Origin: Cyanobacteria bacterium PR.3.49
GTDB taxonomy: Bacteria > Cyanobacteriota > Vampirovibrionia > Obscuribacterales > Obscuribacteraceae
Length of the DNA: 48,030 bases
Direction: 5' to 3'
Assembly (NCBI GenBank): GCA_013997645.1
Contig: PNKB01000016.1
Location: forward strand, 1-48,030
The position numbers were made by a program, and so were the translations under genes. Shown in pieces: positions 33,749 through 42,196 of this stretch. Numbering within the stretch: position 1 is the first letter of the stretch; each line of letters begins with the position of its first letter. Below the pieces are notes generated by a model, which had not been told where the DNA came from, did not search any database, and saw only the letters and a program-made list of their open reading frames with translations.

Positions 33749-35052
33749 TGTTTTCTCTCAGACCGAAGCAAATTGTAGTCGCATTTGCGCTCTTGAACTG
33801 TGTTCTTTTTCTAACTTCCAATGCAGCTTCCGCTGAAACTCTGGCAATTAAAGCCGGAAAATTGATCAACACTGAAAACGGCTCTGTTGAACGTGATCGA
33901 ATAGTCATCGTTCAGGATGGTGTATTCAGTTCAATCGGCGGAAAGGAAACCGACATTCCGAAAAACTGTCGCATCATAGATCTTTCGGACAAAACAGTAT
34001 TGCCTGGATTGATCGATTGCCATACTCATCTGACCGATGAAACAAGTATTGACCCAATAATCGAATTGCAAAAAACGGCCGCACAGAAAGCATTCGAATC
34101 AATTCCATATGCAAGACGGACAGTGGAAGCCGGTTTTACCACAGTTCGCGATGTTGGAACTTACAGAGCTCTGGTCGATCTGGCTTTGCGAGATGCCATC
34201 GCGCGTGGTGATGTAGTCGGCCCGCGAGTTTTCGCCGCCGGTTGCTATGTCACCATAACTGGTGGCGGCGGCGCTCTCACGGGTTTCGCACCGGACATCA
34301 AAATTCCTTTTGACCTGCAGTTTGGAAAAGCTGATGGTCCTTGGCAGGTACGCGAGCGGGTCAGAGAACTTGCCCATCGAGGAGTGGACTGCATCAAGAT
34401 TATCGCCACAGGCGCAGTGCTAACACATGGAAGTAATCCCGGCGCTCAAGAGTTTACCCTTGAAGAAATGCAGGCAGCCGTTGAGGAAGCAAAAAAATTC
34501 GGACTAAAAGTAGCTGCCCATGCTCATGGAACAGCAGGAATAAGAGACGCGATCAAAGCGGGAGTTGCCTCCATCGAGCACGGAACCCAAATTGATGACG
34601 AATGCATTGCACTCATGAAAGAAAAAGGCACCTATCTTGTTGCCGACGTTTACGACGATGAATTTATTCAGGGCGAAGGAAAAAGGCGGGGCATGCCTAA
34701 GGATTTTTTGGAGCATGATGCCAACCTGGGACAAATTCAGAGGGACAATTTCGCCAAAGCTGTAAAAGCGGGAGTCAAAATTGCCTTCGGGACTGACGCC
34801 GGAGTATTTCCTCACGGGCAGAACGCCAAACAATTTGCCTGGCAAGTCAGGTACGGACAAACTCCCATGCAAGCAATTCAATCGGCGACCATCTGGGCGG
34901 CCGACCTTCTGGGCAAACGGGCGGAACTCGGCTCCATAGCACCTGGCAAAAAGGCAGACCTAATTGCTGTTTCCGGCGATCCGCTCGCCGATGTCTCGGT
35001 TTTGGAGAAAGTTCAATTCGTCATGAAAGACGGCAAAGTGGTGAAACCTTAG
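33748..35052 (+). CDS. Exported amidohydrolase, imidazolonepropionase/prolidase-like
   Basis: A 434-residue metal-dependent hydrolase with a signal peptide (cleavage near ASA, residue 29). Motifs of the amidohydrolase superfamily: GLIDCHTHL with H92 and H94, CIKIIATGAVLTHG with a candidate metal-bridging lysine, KVAAHAHG, SIEHGT and FGTDAGVFPHG, then GSIAPGKKADLIAVSGDPL near the end. This set is typical of the Xaa-Pro dipeptidase/organophosphate acid anhydrolase-like group; the substrate is unknown, perhaps a dipeptide or cyclic amide. Its ATG overlaps the TGA of clpA by one base, so its translation is coupled to the protease genes even though it is exported. Confidence 0.92.
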   Translation: MFSLRPKQIVVAFALLNCVLFLTSNAASAETLAIKAGKLINTENGSVERDRIVIVQDGVFSSIGGKETDIPKNCRIIDLSDKTVLPGLIDCHTHLTDETSIDPIIELQKTAAQKAFESIPYARRTVEAGFTTVRDVGTYRALVDLALRDAIARGDVVGPRVFAAGCYVTITGGGGALTGFAPDIKIPFDLQFGKADGPWQVRERVRELAHRGVDCIKIIATGAVLTHGSNPGAQEFTLEEMQAAVEEAKKFGLKVAAHAHGTAGIRDAIKAGVASIEHGTQIDDECIALMKEKGTYLVADVYDDEFIQGEGKRRGMPKDFLEHDANLGQIQRDNFAKAVKAGVKIAFGTDAGVFPHGQNAKQFAWQVRYGQTPMQAIQSATIWAADLLGKRAELGSIAPGKKADLIAVSGDPLADVSVLEKVQFVMKDGKVVKP

Positions 35053-35420
35053 CCTCTCGGCAGTTTCAGCCAACCGCCCTAATTCCTTATATATGACCTG
35101 GCTGGTGGGGGCGAAGCTTTCGGCTTGTTCGAGCCCGTACAGGCGCCTGTTAATAACTCGGAAACCTTTCGCTGGTAAGCATTAGAGGTATGGGAGCGGC
35201 GTTAGATTTAATCTCCCCTACGTATTTCCCCCATTTGTCGGAGAACCTCACCTGCGTACCATAATGCTACCTTCCTCATCAGTGTAACCACTCGCTGAAC
35301 CTTCGAATAAACCGCTAATGCCTTACGCCGGGCATACCTCTGGCATAATGGAAACAGGGTCTGTTTACCATAGAGCCAGGAGAAGCAAGGTTTCAGCTTT
35401 TCCGAAAACGAGCTTTGAAT
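35053..35420. other. Long non-coding interval upstream of the SLT gene
   Basis: 368 bases with no credible gene. Structures seen: a four-base stem GGCT/AGCC (35122-35135), a perfect 12-base palindrome ACAGGCGCCTGT (35139-35150), and a GGGAG/CTCCC pair with a 16-base loop around 35195-35220. A CATAAT around 35344-35349 could be a -10 for the SLT gene but has no good -35. No tRNA, tmRNA, SRP RNA or 6S RNA pattern was recognised. It may contain a leader or a small RNA. Confidence 0.35.
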
Positions 35421-37169
35421 ATGTCACGTCCAGAAAGAGCAGAACGTTTTGACGCCACGCCGGGCAATGATGGACCCTCACGCCTTCATTCCGAAGCCAG
35501 GAGCGCGGCTTTTTCTTCATCAGGAAGAGACTACTTTTCGTTTAATGGTGGGCAAAAGACCTGGGACGCTTCGGGACCTGTAGATGCGATTGCGCCCCTG
35601 CCCGGCGAGACCAACATGCGTCGCTTCGACCATCGCCGCGCACCGGCTGATGTAGCCAAAGATCAAAGACAGGGATTGGTCGACAAAACCAGCCCGGAAG
35701 GCGACAGAGCTTTTGAAAAACGCCCGGAAAGCGACAAATCGACGCCGAAGATCACTGTCAGCATGCAGGATTTGCAAAATCCGGACAAGGTAAAACCTCA
35801 TTTCCTCGTGCGCAAAGACGGTACGGTAGAAATGCACGGCGATCCGGAAAAATTGAATTCCAAAGACATTCAAGTAGTGCTCGAGCGCGAACCCGGCGAT
35901 CTAAATCCGACCGCCAAGGCAAAGCGCGCCGCCGACGAGCTGGTTCGCTACCTTTCGGACCGCATCCGAAACAAATATCCGGAAGCAGCACAAAACGGAG
36001 TCCAACTCACCGACAGAGACGATGCCGTTTCCGCTGACACCGAACTAGTCAACAAGATGAGACCACCGGCAGATCAGCAAAACATGACGCCGGAATCCCG
36101 TGCTGCAGTTGGTCAAGCCAACCGCATGGGTGGAGCAAACGGCGTCAACATGCCGCGCGAGTCGACTGACCGCATCGGCTCCTTCAACTCCCGCGATGTG
36201 CCAAGACAGCCGAACGAAACGGACAGGACGATGGCTACCAAAGATGCCATTGCCGGTCTGTTCAAGCCTGACGAAAAAGCTCCTTACGAAACAGTGCGCC
36301 GCCATCCTGATGGTCAAGCCAGAGTAGGGCGCTATGGTTTTTCCGGACGCCAGATTAATAACTGGCTGGCTGGACTCGATCTGGGCGATCCGCCCGATCC
36401 AGCCAAAATTGCAGAGCTGATCAAACAAGGCAAACTGCCTGCCGGCTTTACCGCCGACAAGGCAAAATCGCTCAAGGCGATGGCCGACAAGATGGGCAAG
36501 GGCGAAATGCCCGGCAAAGGCGAGATGAAAGATGCTTTGCCTAAAGACTTGCAAGAATCGATGGCGAGTGAAATAACCAACGGCTTCAAGCAGCAAGTTG
36601 GCGACAATCCAGGCGCCATCACTGCCGCATTCATGACCGGCAAATCTCCCGGTGAAGTTACCCAGGCCGATCTTTCGACACCGGAATCAAGACAGTTCAT
36701 GGATGCCGGACAAAAGCTATACGATGTGGCGACACAACGCCAACAGACTTCGTCCAGCGACGGAAGAGCAATAGTCGGGCAGGTGCCCACAGGCGATCGC
36801 GCCGCCATCATCAATCAAGCATTGGAAGCAATCAACGCGGCAGCAGCTCAAGGCAACGGCAAACGAGTCGAGCCGACACCGCAAAACCTGGCTGCCATCA
36901 ACTTGATCATCCAGCGCGAGAGCAGCTGGAAAGCCGACGTCGTCAACAACTGGGATTCCAACGCACGCAAAGGAACACCATCCAAAGGCTTGATGCAAAC
37001 TATTGGACCGACCTTCAATTCGCACAAATTGCCGGGTCACGACAACATTCTCAATCCGGTCGACAACATCATCGCCGGTGTCAGATACGCGGTGAAGCGT
37101 TATGGATCTCTGGAAAATGTACCCGGCGTCAAAGCTGTAGCCAGAGGTCAGGCATACCGCGGTTATTAA
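35421..37169 (+). CDS. Leaderless lytic transglycosylase-like protein (SLT domain at C-terminus)
   Basis: A 582-residue protein. The last 110 residues form an SLT-type transglycosylase domain: NLIIQRESSWKADVVNNWDS with catalytic E500, KGLMQTIGPTFNSH, and NPVDNIIAGVRYAVKRYGS. The preceding 470 residues are long, polar and mostly disordered, rich in Arg, Asp, Asn and Pro, with a short helical section (YGFSGRQINNWLAGLDLGD) and Lys/Gly/Met repeats near 355-375. No signal peptide or membrane span. The domain cleaves peptidoglycan glycan strands, so the protein must reach the wall by a non-Sec route or through lysis. ATG 35421 is preferred to TTG 35415. Confidence 0.85.
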   Translation: MSRPERAERFDATPGNDGPSRLHSEARSAAFSSSGRDYFSFNGGQKTWDASGPVDAIAPLPGETNMRRFDHRRAPADVAKDQRQGLVDKTSPEGDRAFEKRPESDKSTPKITVSMQDLQNPDKVKPHFLVRKDGTVEMHGDPEKLNSKDIQVVLEREPGDLNPTAKAKRAADELVRYLSDRIRNKYPEAAQNGVQLTDRDDAVSADTELVNKMRPPADQQNMTPESRAAVGQANRMGGANGVNMPRESTDRIGSFNSRDVPRQPNETDRTMATKDAIAGLFKPDEKAPYETVRRHPDGQARVGRYGFSGRQINNWLAGLDLGDPPDPAKIAELIKQGKLPAGFTADKAKSLKAMADKMGKGEMPGKGEMKDALPKDLQESMASEITNGFKQQVGDNPGAITAAFMTGKSPGEVTQADLSTPESRQFMDAGQKLYDVATQRQQTSSSDGRAIVGQVPTGDRAAIINQALEAINAAAAQGNGKRVEPTPQNLAAINLIIQRESSWKADVVNNWDSNARKGTPSKGLMQTIGPTFNSHKLPGHDNILNPVDNIIAGVRYAVKRYGSLENVPGVKAVARGQAYRGY

Positions 37170-37189
37170 TCGCGAAGCATGCACCATGC

Positions 37190-37215
37190 AAAAAGGGCAG
37201 CGTTTTGCGCTGCCC
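37190..37215. terminator. Terminator between convergent SLT and 401-residue protein genes
   Basis: GGGCAGCG (37195-37202) pairs with CGCTGCCC (37208-37215) around TTTTG. On the minus strand the stem is followed by a T-run (the A-run at 37190-37194), so it mainly ends the gene at 37239; it can also serve the SLT gene. Confidence 0.85.
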
Positions 37216-37238
37216 GATTTCCTAGCTTGGTTGCCGAT

Positions 37239-38444
37239 TTACTTCTTATTCTTCTTCGGATCTTTGATCTGCTCGCCATGAACTTTCGTCGAAGCGCCAC
37301 CAAGGAGTTCGGCAGATGTTGCCGCTTCGCCTGTGAAATTCTGCTTCAGCTCAGCATGGAAAATGTCGCCCGGATGCACGATTGCTTCCGGTCCGCGAAT
37401 GATGCTGTCTGCGATCAGAAAACCGCCGGGAAGTCCGGTGACTATCCCCAGCGCAAAGCCCTTTAAGCGGCGATGGCGCATATTTTTGCCGACCGGTTGC
37501 ATGAATGCAAATGACGGATTGATAGCACCCATGACACCGTAAGCAACAGGCACGGCGCCCATGCTGAAGACGCCGCCGGCAGCCGCACCAGCTCGTATAG
37601 CCAGGTGCAACGCCTGGTGCTTAACTTGGGTCGAGAGGGGCGAGGCAATTTCATTGTTGTGATTGACACCAAGCACGCGTCCTTCATTGACGTTCTTGAT
37701 GATGCGAGCTTGCCGTGCCGGTGCTGCCACCAGAGGCAAGTGCTCACCTTGCGGTGTAATGATTTCATCGAAGTCAAACGAAAGAGAGCCGGCCATGCGC
37801 ATCCAGCGCTTATTCAAAATAAGCTCTGCAGCAATCATCTTTCTGGCCGGAAAGACTTTAGTGACATGACCTACTACAACAGATCCTTTCGGTGCCACCA
37901 GTTTGCCGCCAATTTTCAAATCCACCTTAAGACGCCCTTCTACAGGATCGCCGACTTTTGCGGTTTTGCTGGTGATAGTGCTGGACATATAGACGGGAAA
38001 ACGCGCCCCTGCCTCAATAAAGGTTCTGTCCGGCGAATCCGGAATTTCTTTGAAGGTCAGTTCTTCAATAGCAGCAACTTTGAACTCATCATTATCGACG
38101 ACCATAATGTCGTTGATTGCCTGGGGAACAATCGGCGCTCCGATTGCTTCAACGCTGTCAGGCAGGATGATTTCTTTAACTGCAACTTGCTTGGTTTCGA
38201 CGCCACCATTGAGAACAGTCGTCTTCTCCTCTACCACCGTGATCTCACTGGTGGTGACATCTCCTGTGGTCTGCAAAGGAATGACCAGATTCATTTCCGG
38301 TGCGCTGGAAGCAGGTTCGGCGGCTCCGGGCAATGGTGCCTTTGTGGTGTCGACGCTATCGGCAAGAGCCGGTAAGGAAAACGTAGTACACAAAAGGAAT
38401 GCAGACAGGGCCGTCGATAATAGCTTGTGAGGTAGGCTAGGCAT
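37239..38444 (-). CDS. Unrecognised secreted protein, 401 residues
   Basis: ATG 38444 has GGAGG upstream and gives a signal peptide (MPSLPHKLLSTALSAFLLCT, cleavage near ALA); the frame open to 38582 is not needed. After a low-complexity stretch rich in Val, Thr and Glu, residues about 150-260 look like a beta domain (FPVYMSSTITSKTAKVGDPV, KGSVVVGHVTKVFPARKM), similar in style to barrel domains that set surface pores or coats. A glycine- and alanine-rich hydrophobic part (IRAGAAAGGVFSMGAVPVAY) then follows and may insert in a membrane. No family assigned. Confidence 0.7.
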   Translation of the reverse strand: MPSLPHKLLSTALSAFLLCTTFSLPALADSVDTTKAPLPGAAEPASSAPEMNLVIPLQTTGDVTTSEITVVEEKTTVLNGGVETKQVAVKEIILPDSVEAIGAPIVPQAINDIMVVDNDEFKVAAIEELTFKEIPDSPDRTFIEAGARFPVYMSSTITSKTAKVGDPVEGRLKVDLKIGGKLVAPKGSVVVGHVTKVFPARKMIAAELILNKRWMRMAGSLSFDFDEIITPQGEHLPLVAAPARQARIIKNVNEGRVLGVNHNNEIASPLSTQVKHQALHLAIRAGAAAGGVFSMGAVPVAYGVMGAINPSFAFMQPVGKNMRHRRLKGFALGIVTGLPGGFLIADSIIRGPEAIVHPGDIFHAELKQNFTGEAATSAELLGGASTKVHGEQIKDPKKNKK

Positions 38445-38704
38445 GTTGGAACCTCCACAATGTTCGTAATGCTTGGACATACAAGTCAGCCCGAAAACGC
38501 GGCACTGCTTGTGAAGCTTCCGTTTTCGAATTGAATTTTCTGTGAGACGGCGGATACCTGAATAAGTTGCAAAGCTTACCATTTTTCTTTGGATTTTAAT
38601 GCAACAGTGGTATCACCCTGACGAAGCAAAAAGGGCAAGCCCGCAAGCTTGCCCCAAACTTTCATACATTTCAAACCCGGCTCTACATGCGCGTTGCCAG
38701 AGGC
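38445..38704. other. Intergenic interval with the esterase terminator
   Basis: 260 bases between two minus-strand genes. It contains the leader of the 401-residue protein gene and, at 38633-38654, the terminator of the esterase. No promoter box with good match is seen, and no gene. Confidence 0.4.
38633..38654 (-). terminator. Rho-independent terminator of the esterase gene
   Basis: GGGCAAGC (38633-38640) pairs with GCTTGCCC (38647-38654) around a six-base loop. On the minus strand a run of T follows. The same A-run plus GGGCA design is used at 37190-37215. Confidence 0.85.
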
Positions 38705-39433
38705 TCAGGGTCGCGATTCAGGTCCGCCGATGTAATGCTGAATCATGTCGTACCACCACGGCCAGTCATGACCAAAACCGTCCCATTCCCTGAAGGCATG
38801 CCAGATTCCTTTCTCCCACAAAATTTGTGAGAACCATCGGTTATTTCCAAATAATGGATCCATCCTGCCAACTGGAATGATCAGATCGAGCTTCCGTATT
38901 TGATCTAGTTGATTGCTATCGTGTAGCGAAAGCATATATTCGCAAGGACTTCCTTGAGCAATGACGTCGTTCATTTCGTTGTTGGTCCACTCCCTGACGT
39001 CATAAACGCCACTCATTCCCAACACTCGGTTGAAGTGAGTCGGATATCGCATGGCAATACTGTAGGAATGATACGCGCCGAAACTGGCTCCACATGCGAT
39101 GACAAAGTCATTGTCATTTTTGGACTTCGTAAAAGGAAGCGCTTCCTGAATGATGTATTCCTGAAACTGCAAATGTCGTCTGGCTCTGTCGGTCGGGTTT
39201 GCGTGCGTGTTGAACCAGCTTTCGTTATCGACGCCGTCGACACAAAAAACCTGCAGCCATCCTTCATCTATATGTCTGGAGAGAGCATTGATCATGCCTC
39301 GATTTTCCCAGTCGAAAAACCTGCCGCAAGAGGTAGGAAAAATGATCACGCGTGCACCCGCATGACCAAACTGTAGTAATTCCATTTCTCGATTGAGAAT
39401 GGGGCTGTGCCATTTGTGATATTCTCGCAACAC
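38705..39433 (-). CDS. Esterase-like alpha/beta hydrolase
   Basis: A 242-residue protein of the esterase D/antigen 85-like type. The start is GTG at 39433, with AAGGAT six bases upstream and an N-terminus (VLREYHKWHSPILNREMELL) where homologues begin; the frame open to 39604 adds 57 unlikely residues. GARVIIFPTSCGRFFDWENR is the oxyanion region, GASFGAYHSYSIAMRYP the nucleophile elbow, and FGHDWPWWYDMI carries the histidine. Cytoplasmic. Divergent from an ATP-grasp ligase gene, a pairing I recall from other bacteria, which suggests that the ligase product is an ester or peptide cut by this enzyme. Confidence 0.88.
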   Translation of the reverse strand: MLREYHKWHSPILNREMELLQFGHAGARVIIFPTSCGRFFDWENRGMINALSRHIDEGWLQVFCVDGVDNESWFNTHANPTDRARRHLQFQEYIIQEALPFTKSKNDNDFVIACGASFGAYHSYSIAMRYPTHFNRVLGMSGVYDVREWTNNEMNDVIAQGSPCEYMLSLHDSNQLDQIRKLDLIIPVGRMDPLFGNNRWFSQILWEKGIWHAFREWDGFGHDWPWWYDMIQHYIGGPESRP

Positions 39434-39610
39434 CTGTATCCTTGCCTTTTTTGAGCTTTCCGTCGGCGGATTGTAGCATGGATAGGGGCGATGGGGTCCC
39501 AAGCGCCGGATTTGCAAAACGAATTGTATCTCCTGAGGGTCCGCTGGGCGGAGTATTGCGATAAGATCGGCGTTGATTAAAGGGCGACTGACAGGTAGAA
39601 GCATTCAGAC
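39434..39610. promoter_or_regulatory. Divergent promoter region of esterase and ATP-grasp genes
   Basis: 177 bases between the two start codons. It should hold both promoters and so may coordinate the pair, but no clear -35/-10 match is visible. The esterase ribosome-binding site (AAGGAT on the minus strand) is at its left end. Confidence 0.35.
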
Positions 39611-40768
39611 ATGAATTCAGTATTTTTGAGTCCACACTTCCCACCCAATTTCCATAACTTCGCCTCGCGGCTGAAGAAAGCCGGTGCTACCGTCCTGGGC
39701 TTGTCAGATGTGCCGTACGAAACACTCAGCCCCGACCTGAAGGGCAGCCTGACCGAGTACTACAAAGTCGACGACATGCATAATCAGGACCAACTGACGC
39801 GCGCTTTGGGCTACTTCACCCACCGCTACGGCAAGCTCGATCATCTTGACTCGCATAACGAGTATTGGCTGGAGACGGAAGCTCGACTGCGCACGGATTT
39901 CAATATCCCCGGCATTCAGATGGACCAGATTTACAACGTCAAAAAGAAATCCGAAATGAAGCGGGTTTTCCAAGAGGTAAAACTCAATCCCGCGCGAGGA
40001 AGAGTTTGCCTTACCGAAAATGAAGTTCGCGCTTTTATCGATGAAGTTGGCTTTCCTGTAATTGCCAAGCCTGACAACGGAGTGGGTGCTGCAGCTACCT
40101 TTAAGTTGGAAAGCGAAGAATGCATTCCTGAGTTTTTCCGCGACAAGCATCAAACAGATTACATTCTGGAAGAATTCGTCACAGGACAAATCGTCAGTTA
40201 CGACGGACTGGTCGACAACAACGGTGAACTGATTTTCTCGTCTTCGCTGCGCTACAACAAAGGCGTAATGGAGGCAGTCAATGAGAATTCCGATATCTAC
40301 TATTACTGCGTGCGCGAAATCGAGCCGTTTTTAGAAAACGCCGGTAAAGCAATTTTGAAAGCCTTCGATGTCAGAGGCAGATTTTTCCATTTCGAGTTTT
40401 TCCTGAAAGAGAATGCAGTCGTTCCCTTGGAAGTTAATATGCGACCGCCCGGCGGTTTGACACTGGACATGTTCAATTTCATCTTCGACTTCGACTGCTA
40501 TGACGCCTGGGCGCAAATGCAGGTGCACGGCATTTCCAGACCGGTCAAAGAGAGAAAGCATTTCGTCATGTATGTGGGAAGAAAAAATCACATTCACTAC
40601 GAATTAAGCCACGACAGTGCCGTTGAAAAATATCGCGATTTGATCGTTCATCACGAACGCATTGATTCTATCTTTGCGCCGGCAATCGGCAACTATGGCT
40701 ATATGCTCAGACACAAAGAACTTAGCCCGTTGATTGAAGCGGCTGAAATGATTCAGAAACGCGGCTAG
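39611..40768 (+). CDS. ATP-grasp carboxylate ligase of unknown substrate
   Basis: A 385-residue cytoplasmic ATP-grasp enzyme. An N-terminal Rossmann-like part (MNSVFLSPHFPPNFHNFASR) is followed by the ATP-grasp domain: FPVIAKPDNGVGAAATFKLE (phosphate loop), DYILEEFVTGQIVSYDGLVD, and FFHFEFFLKENAVVPLEVNM with the metal-binding acid and asparagine, ending in RPPGGLTLDMFNF. Such enzymes activate a carboxylate as acyl phosphate and join it to an amine or thiol. The substrate is unknown. The gene overlaps the stop of the convergent gene at 40765 within one CTAG. Confidence 0.9.
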   Translation: MNSVFLSPHFPPNFHNFASRLKKAGATVLGLSDVPYETLSPDLKGSLTEYYKVDDMHNQDQLTRALGYFTHRYGKLDHLDSHNEYWLETEARLRTDFNIPGIQMDQIYNVKKKSEMKRVFQEVKLNPARGRVCLTENEVRAFIDEVGFPVIAKPDNGVGAAATFKLESEECIPEFFRDKHQTDYILEEFVTGQIVSYDGLVDNNGELIFSSSLRYNKGVMEAVNENSDIYYYCVREIEPFLENAGKAILKAFDVRGRFFHFEFFLKENAVVPLEVNMRPPGGLTLDMFNFIFDFDCYDAWAQMQVHGISRPVKERKHFVMYVGRKNHIHYELSHDSAVEKYRDLIVHHERIDSIFAPAIGNYGYMLRHKELSPLIEAAEMIQKRG

Positions 40769-42105
40769 TATCGCCTGAATTTGAAATCTGCTTGCGAGCG
40801 CTCGAAGTCCTTGCGATGGCGTGATCTGGCTTCATCGAACTCTCTTTGGAACTGAGAGTGAGAGTCTGACACATGCCTTGATTCACTGGCTCGTCTTTTG
40901 GAATCAACAACCAATTGCTCAGATGCAGTCAGTTCAGGAACAATCTCCAGCGAATTCAAATACGAGGCGACGACGGGCGAGCCGACCCATGCTTTGTTGC
41001 CGGCAACACCGATAATATAAACGAATCTGCGTACTACGTAAAACCGAAAGACAGCGCTTTCTTCTTTTCCCTTGTTACTTTTGAGTTCTATTTGCCTGCC
41101 TGCATAACCTTGAAGACTGATTGGTGTTCTTCTCAGCTCAGTACTCTTACTGTTGGCAACCAGATTGTTGCAGAGCGACTCCAGAAGCGGATTGATTTTA
41201 GACTGCATAATCGGTCCCGGCGCTATCAAATAGTTGATTACATAAACGCCGTTCGCTTCAGGGTAAGTGTAGTCCACAGAGCGCATTCCCAGTTGGCTGC
41301 TGTATTTCATTTGTGGATTACCGGGAAGAAGAATTTTGAACCGACCTTCCGGATAAGAATATTTGGACAGCTTCTTTGCTCCGAATTGAACATTCAAAGT
41401 CTTGTCAGGCTGGGCTTTGTCCGCAGCTTTTTCGTTTGAAGCGGCAGGAGCACCAGCCGCAGCAGATGCACTTGCGTCGCCTGTTACGACGGCAACTTTG
41501 GGTGCTGGCTCTGCCGCTTGTGGTGTCGCATTCGGTGCGGCAACGGGTTGTTTGGCGACGGACTGACAGCCCTTTTGCTGATCGGAAATAATTGCCTTGA
41601 ACTGATTGAGAAACTCGACTGAAGCATCGGGTGGGTAGCTCAATCGTGTATTGAAATGTTGATCTTGTGGCTCTGAATATGGTGCCATGAAAAGCACCAT
41701 ATGCAAAATGTGATTGGTCTCGCTGGGCTGCCTCTCTTTGCCGCTGTATCTGCCGGCGTGCACAACGATATCGCCTGCAATACCGCCCGAATCAGGAGAG
41801 AATTCTTTCAATCCGGATTGCACACCGGTTAGACCCCGTGCCTTGTACTCAAAATGGATCGACTTATCGGTGCGAGCTATTTTTGCCTTCGGATAGTACT
41901 GCTTGACCAGTGCCTCTATGTCTTTGAATACAGCCGACGAGGCATCAATGCTCCTGTCGGCACTCTTAGTTTCGGATGGATTCGAAACGCCACCCTCTTC
42001 AGCCATTGCAGCCAGGGCTATCGATGACAACAGAACCGAGGTGATTAAGGCGATAATCTGCCGGCGCCGACGCAAAAAACGGCCAATCGGTTTGGTATTT
42101 TTCAT
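40765..42105 (-). CDS. Secreted protein with novel N-terminal domain and PsbP/DUF1795-like C-terminal domain
   Basis: 446 residues from ATG 42105, which gives a signal peptide with a strongly basic n-region (RRRR at 12-15) and cleavage near AMA at 35. Residues 60-174 form a domain shared with the next gene (see 42197): YYPKAK, HFEYKA, AGRY, MAPYS, SYPPDAS. After a low-complexity Ala/Pro linker, residues about 250-400 form a second domain (YSYPEGRFKILLPGNPQMKY, AVFRFYVVRRFVYIIGVAG), somewhat like PsbP/DUF1795 folds. The tail is Arg/Ser/Asp-rich and charged. Function unknown, probably periplasmic or surface-associated. Confidence 0.75.
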   Translation of the reverse strand: MKNTKPIGRFLRRRRQIIALITSVLLSSIALAAMAEEGGVSNPSETKSADRSIDASSAVFKDIEALVKQYYPKAKIARTDKSIHFEYKARGLTGVQSGLKEFSPDSGGIAGDIVVHAGRYSGKERQPSETNHILHMVLFMAPYSEPQDQHFNTRLSYPPDASVEFLNQFKAIISDQQKGCQSVAKQPVAAPNATPQAAEPAPKVAVVTGDASASAAAGAPAASNEKAADKAQPDKTLNVQFGAKKLSKYSYPEGRFKILLPGNPQMKYSSQLGMRSVDYTYPEANGVYVINYLIAPGPIMQSKINPLLESLCNNLVANSKSTELRRTPISLQGYAGRQIELKSNKGKEESAVFRFYVVRRFVYIIGVAGNKAWVGSPVVASYLNSLEIVPELTASEQLVVDSKRRASESRHVSDSHSQFQREFDEARSRHRKDFERSQADFKFRRY

Positions 42106-42121
42106 GTATGCACTCGATAGG

Positions 42122-42143
42122 GGCACTTGCTATAACAAGTGCC
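42122..42143 (-). promoter_or_regulatory. Hairpin between two paralogous-domain genes
   Basis: GGCACTTG (42122-42129) and CAAGTGCC (42136-42143) form a perfect eight-base stem around CTATAA. It lies after the TraB gene stop and 17 bases before the next start, without a T-run. It may be an attenuator or an RNA processing site that allows different expression of the two genes. Confidence 0.45.
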
Positions 42144-42196
42144 ACCCAATGTACGTTTATAAACCGAATCCCGAAGGGACCGCATCGACTGGGATA

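Noticed and set aside
35100-35160. Possible tRNA T-arm (TTCGAGC) in the gap before the SLT gene
   Set aside because: No matching acceptor, D or anticodon stems around it.
39434-39604. 57-residue N-terminal extension of the esterase frame
   Set aside because: The GTG at 39433 has a good ribosome-binding site and matches where the hydrolase family begins; the extension is unlike a protein and lies in the divergent promoter region.
39704-40189. 161-residue minus-strand open frame
   Set aside because: Opposite the ATP-grasp gene, no family features; a shadow of its codon pattern.
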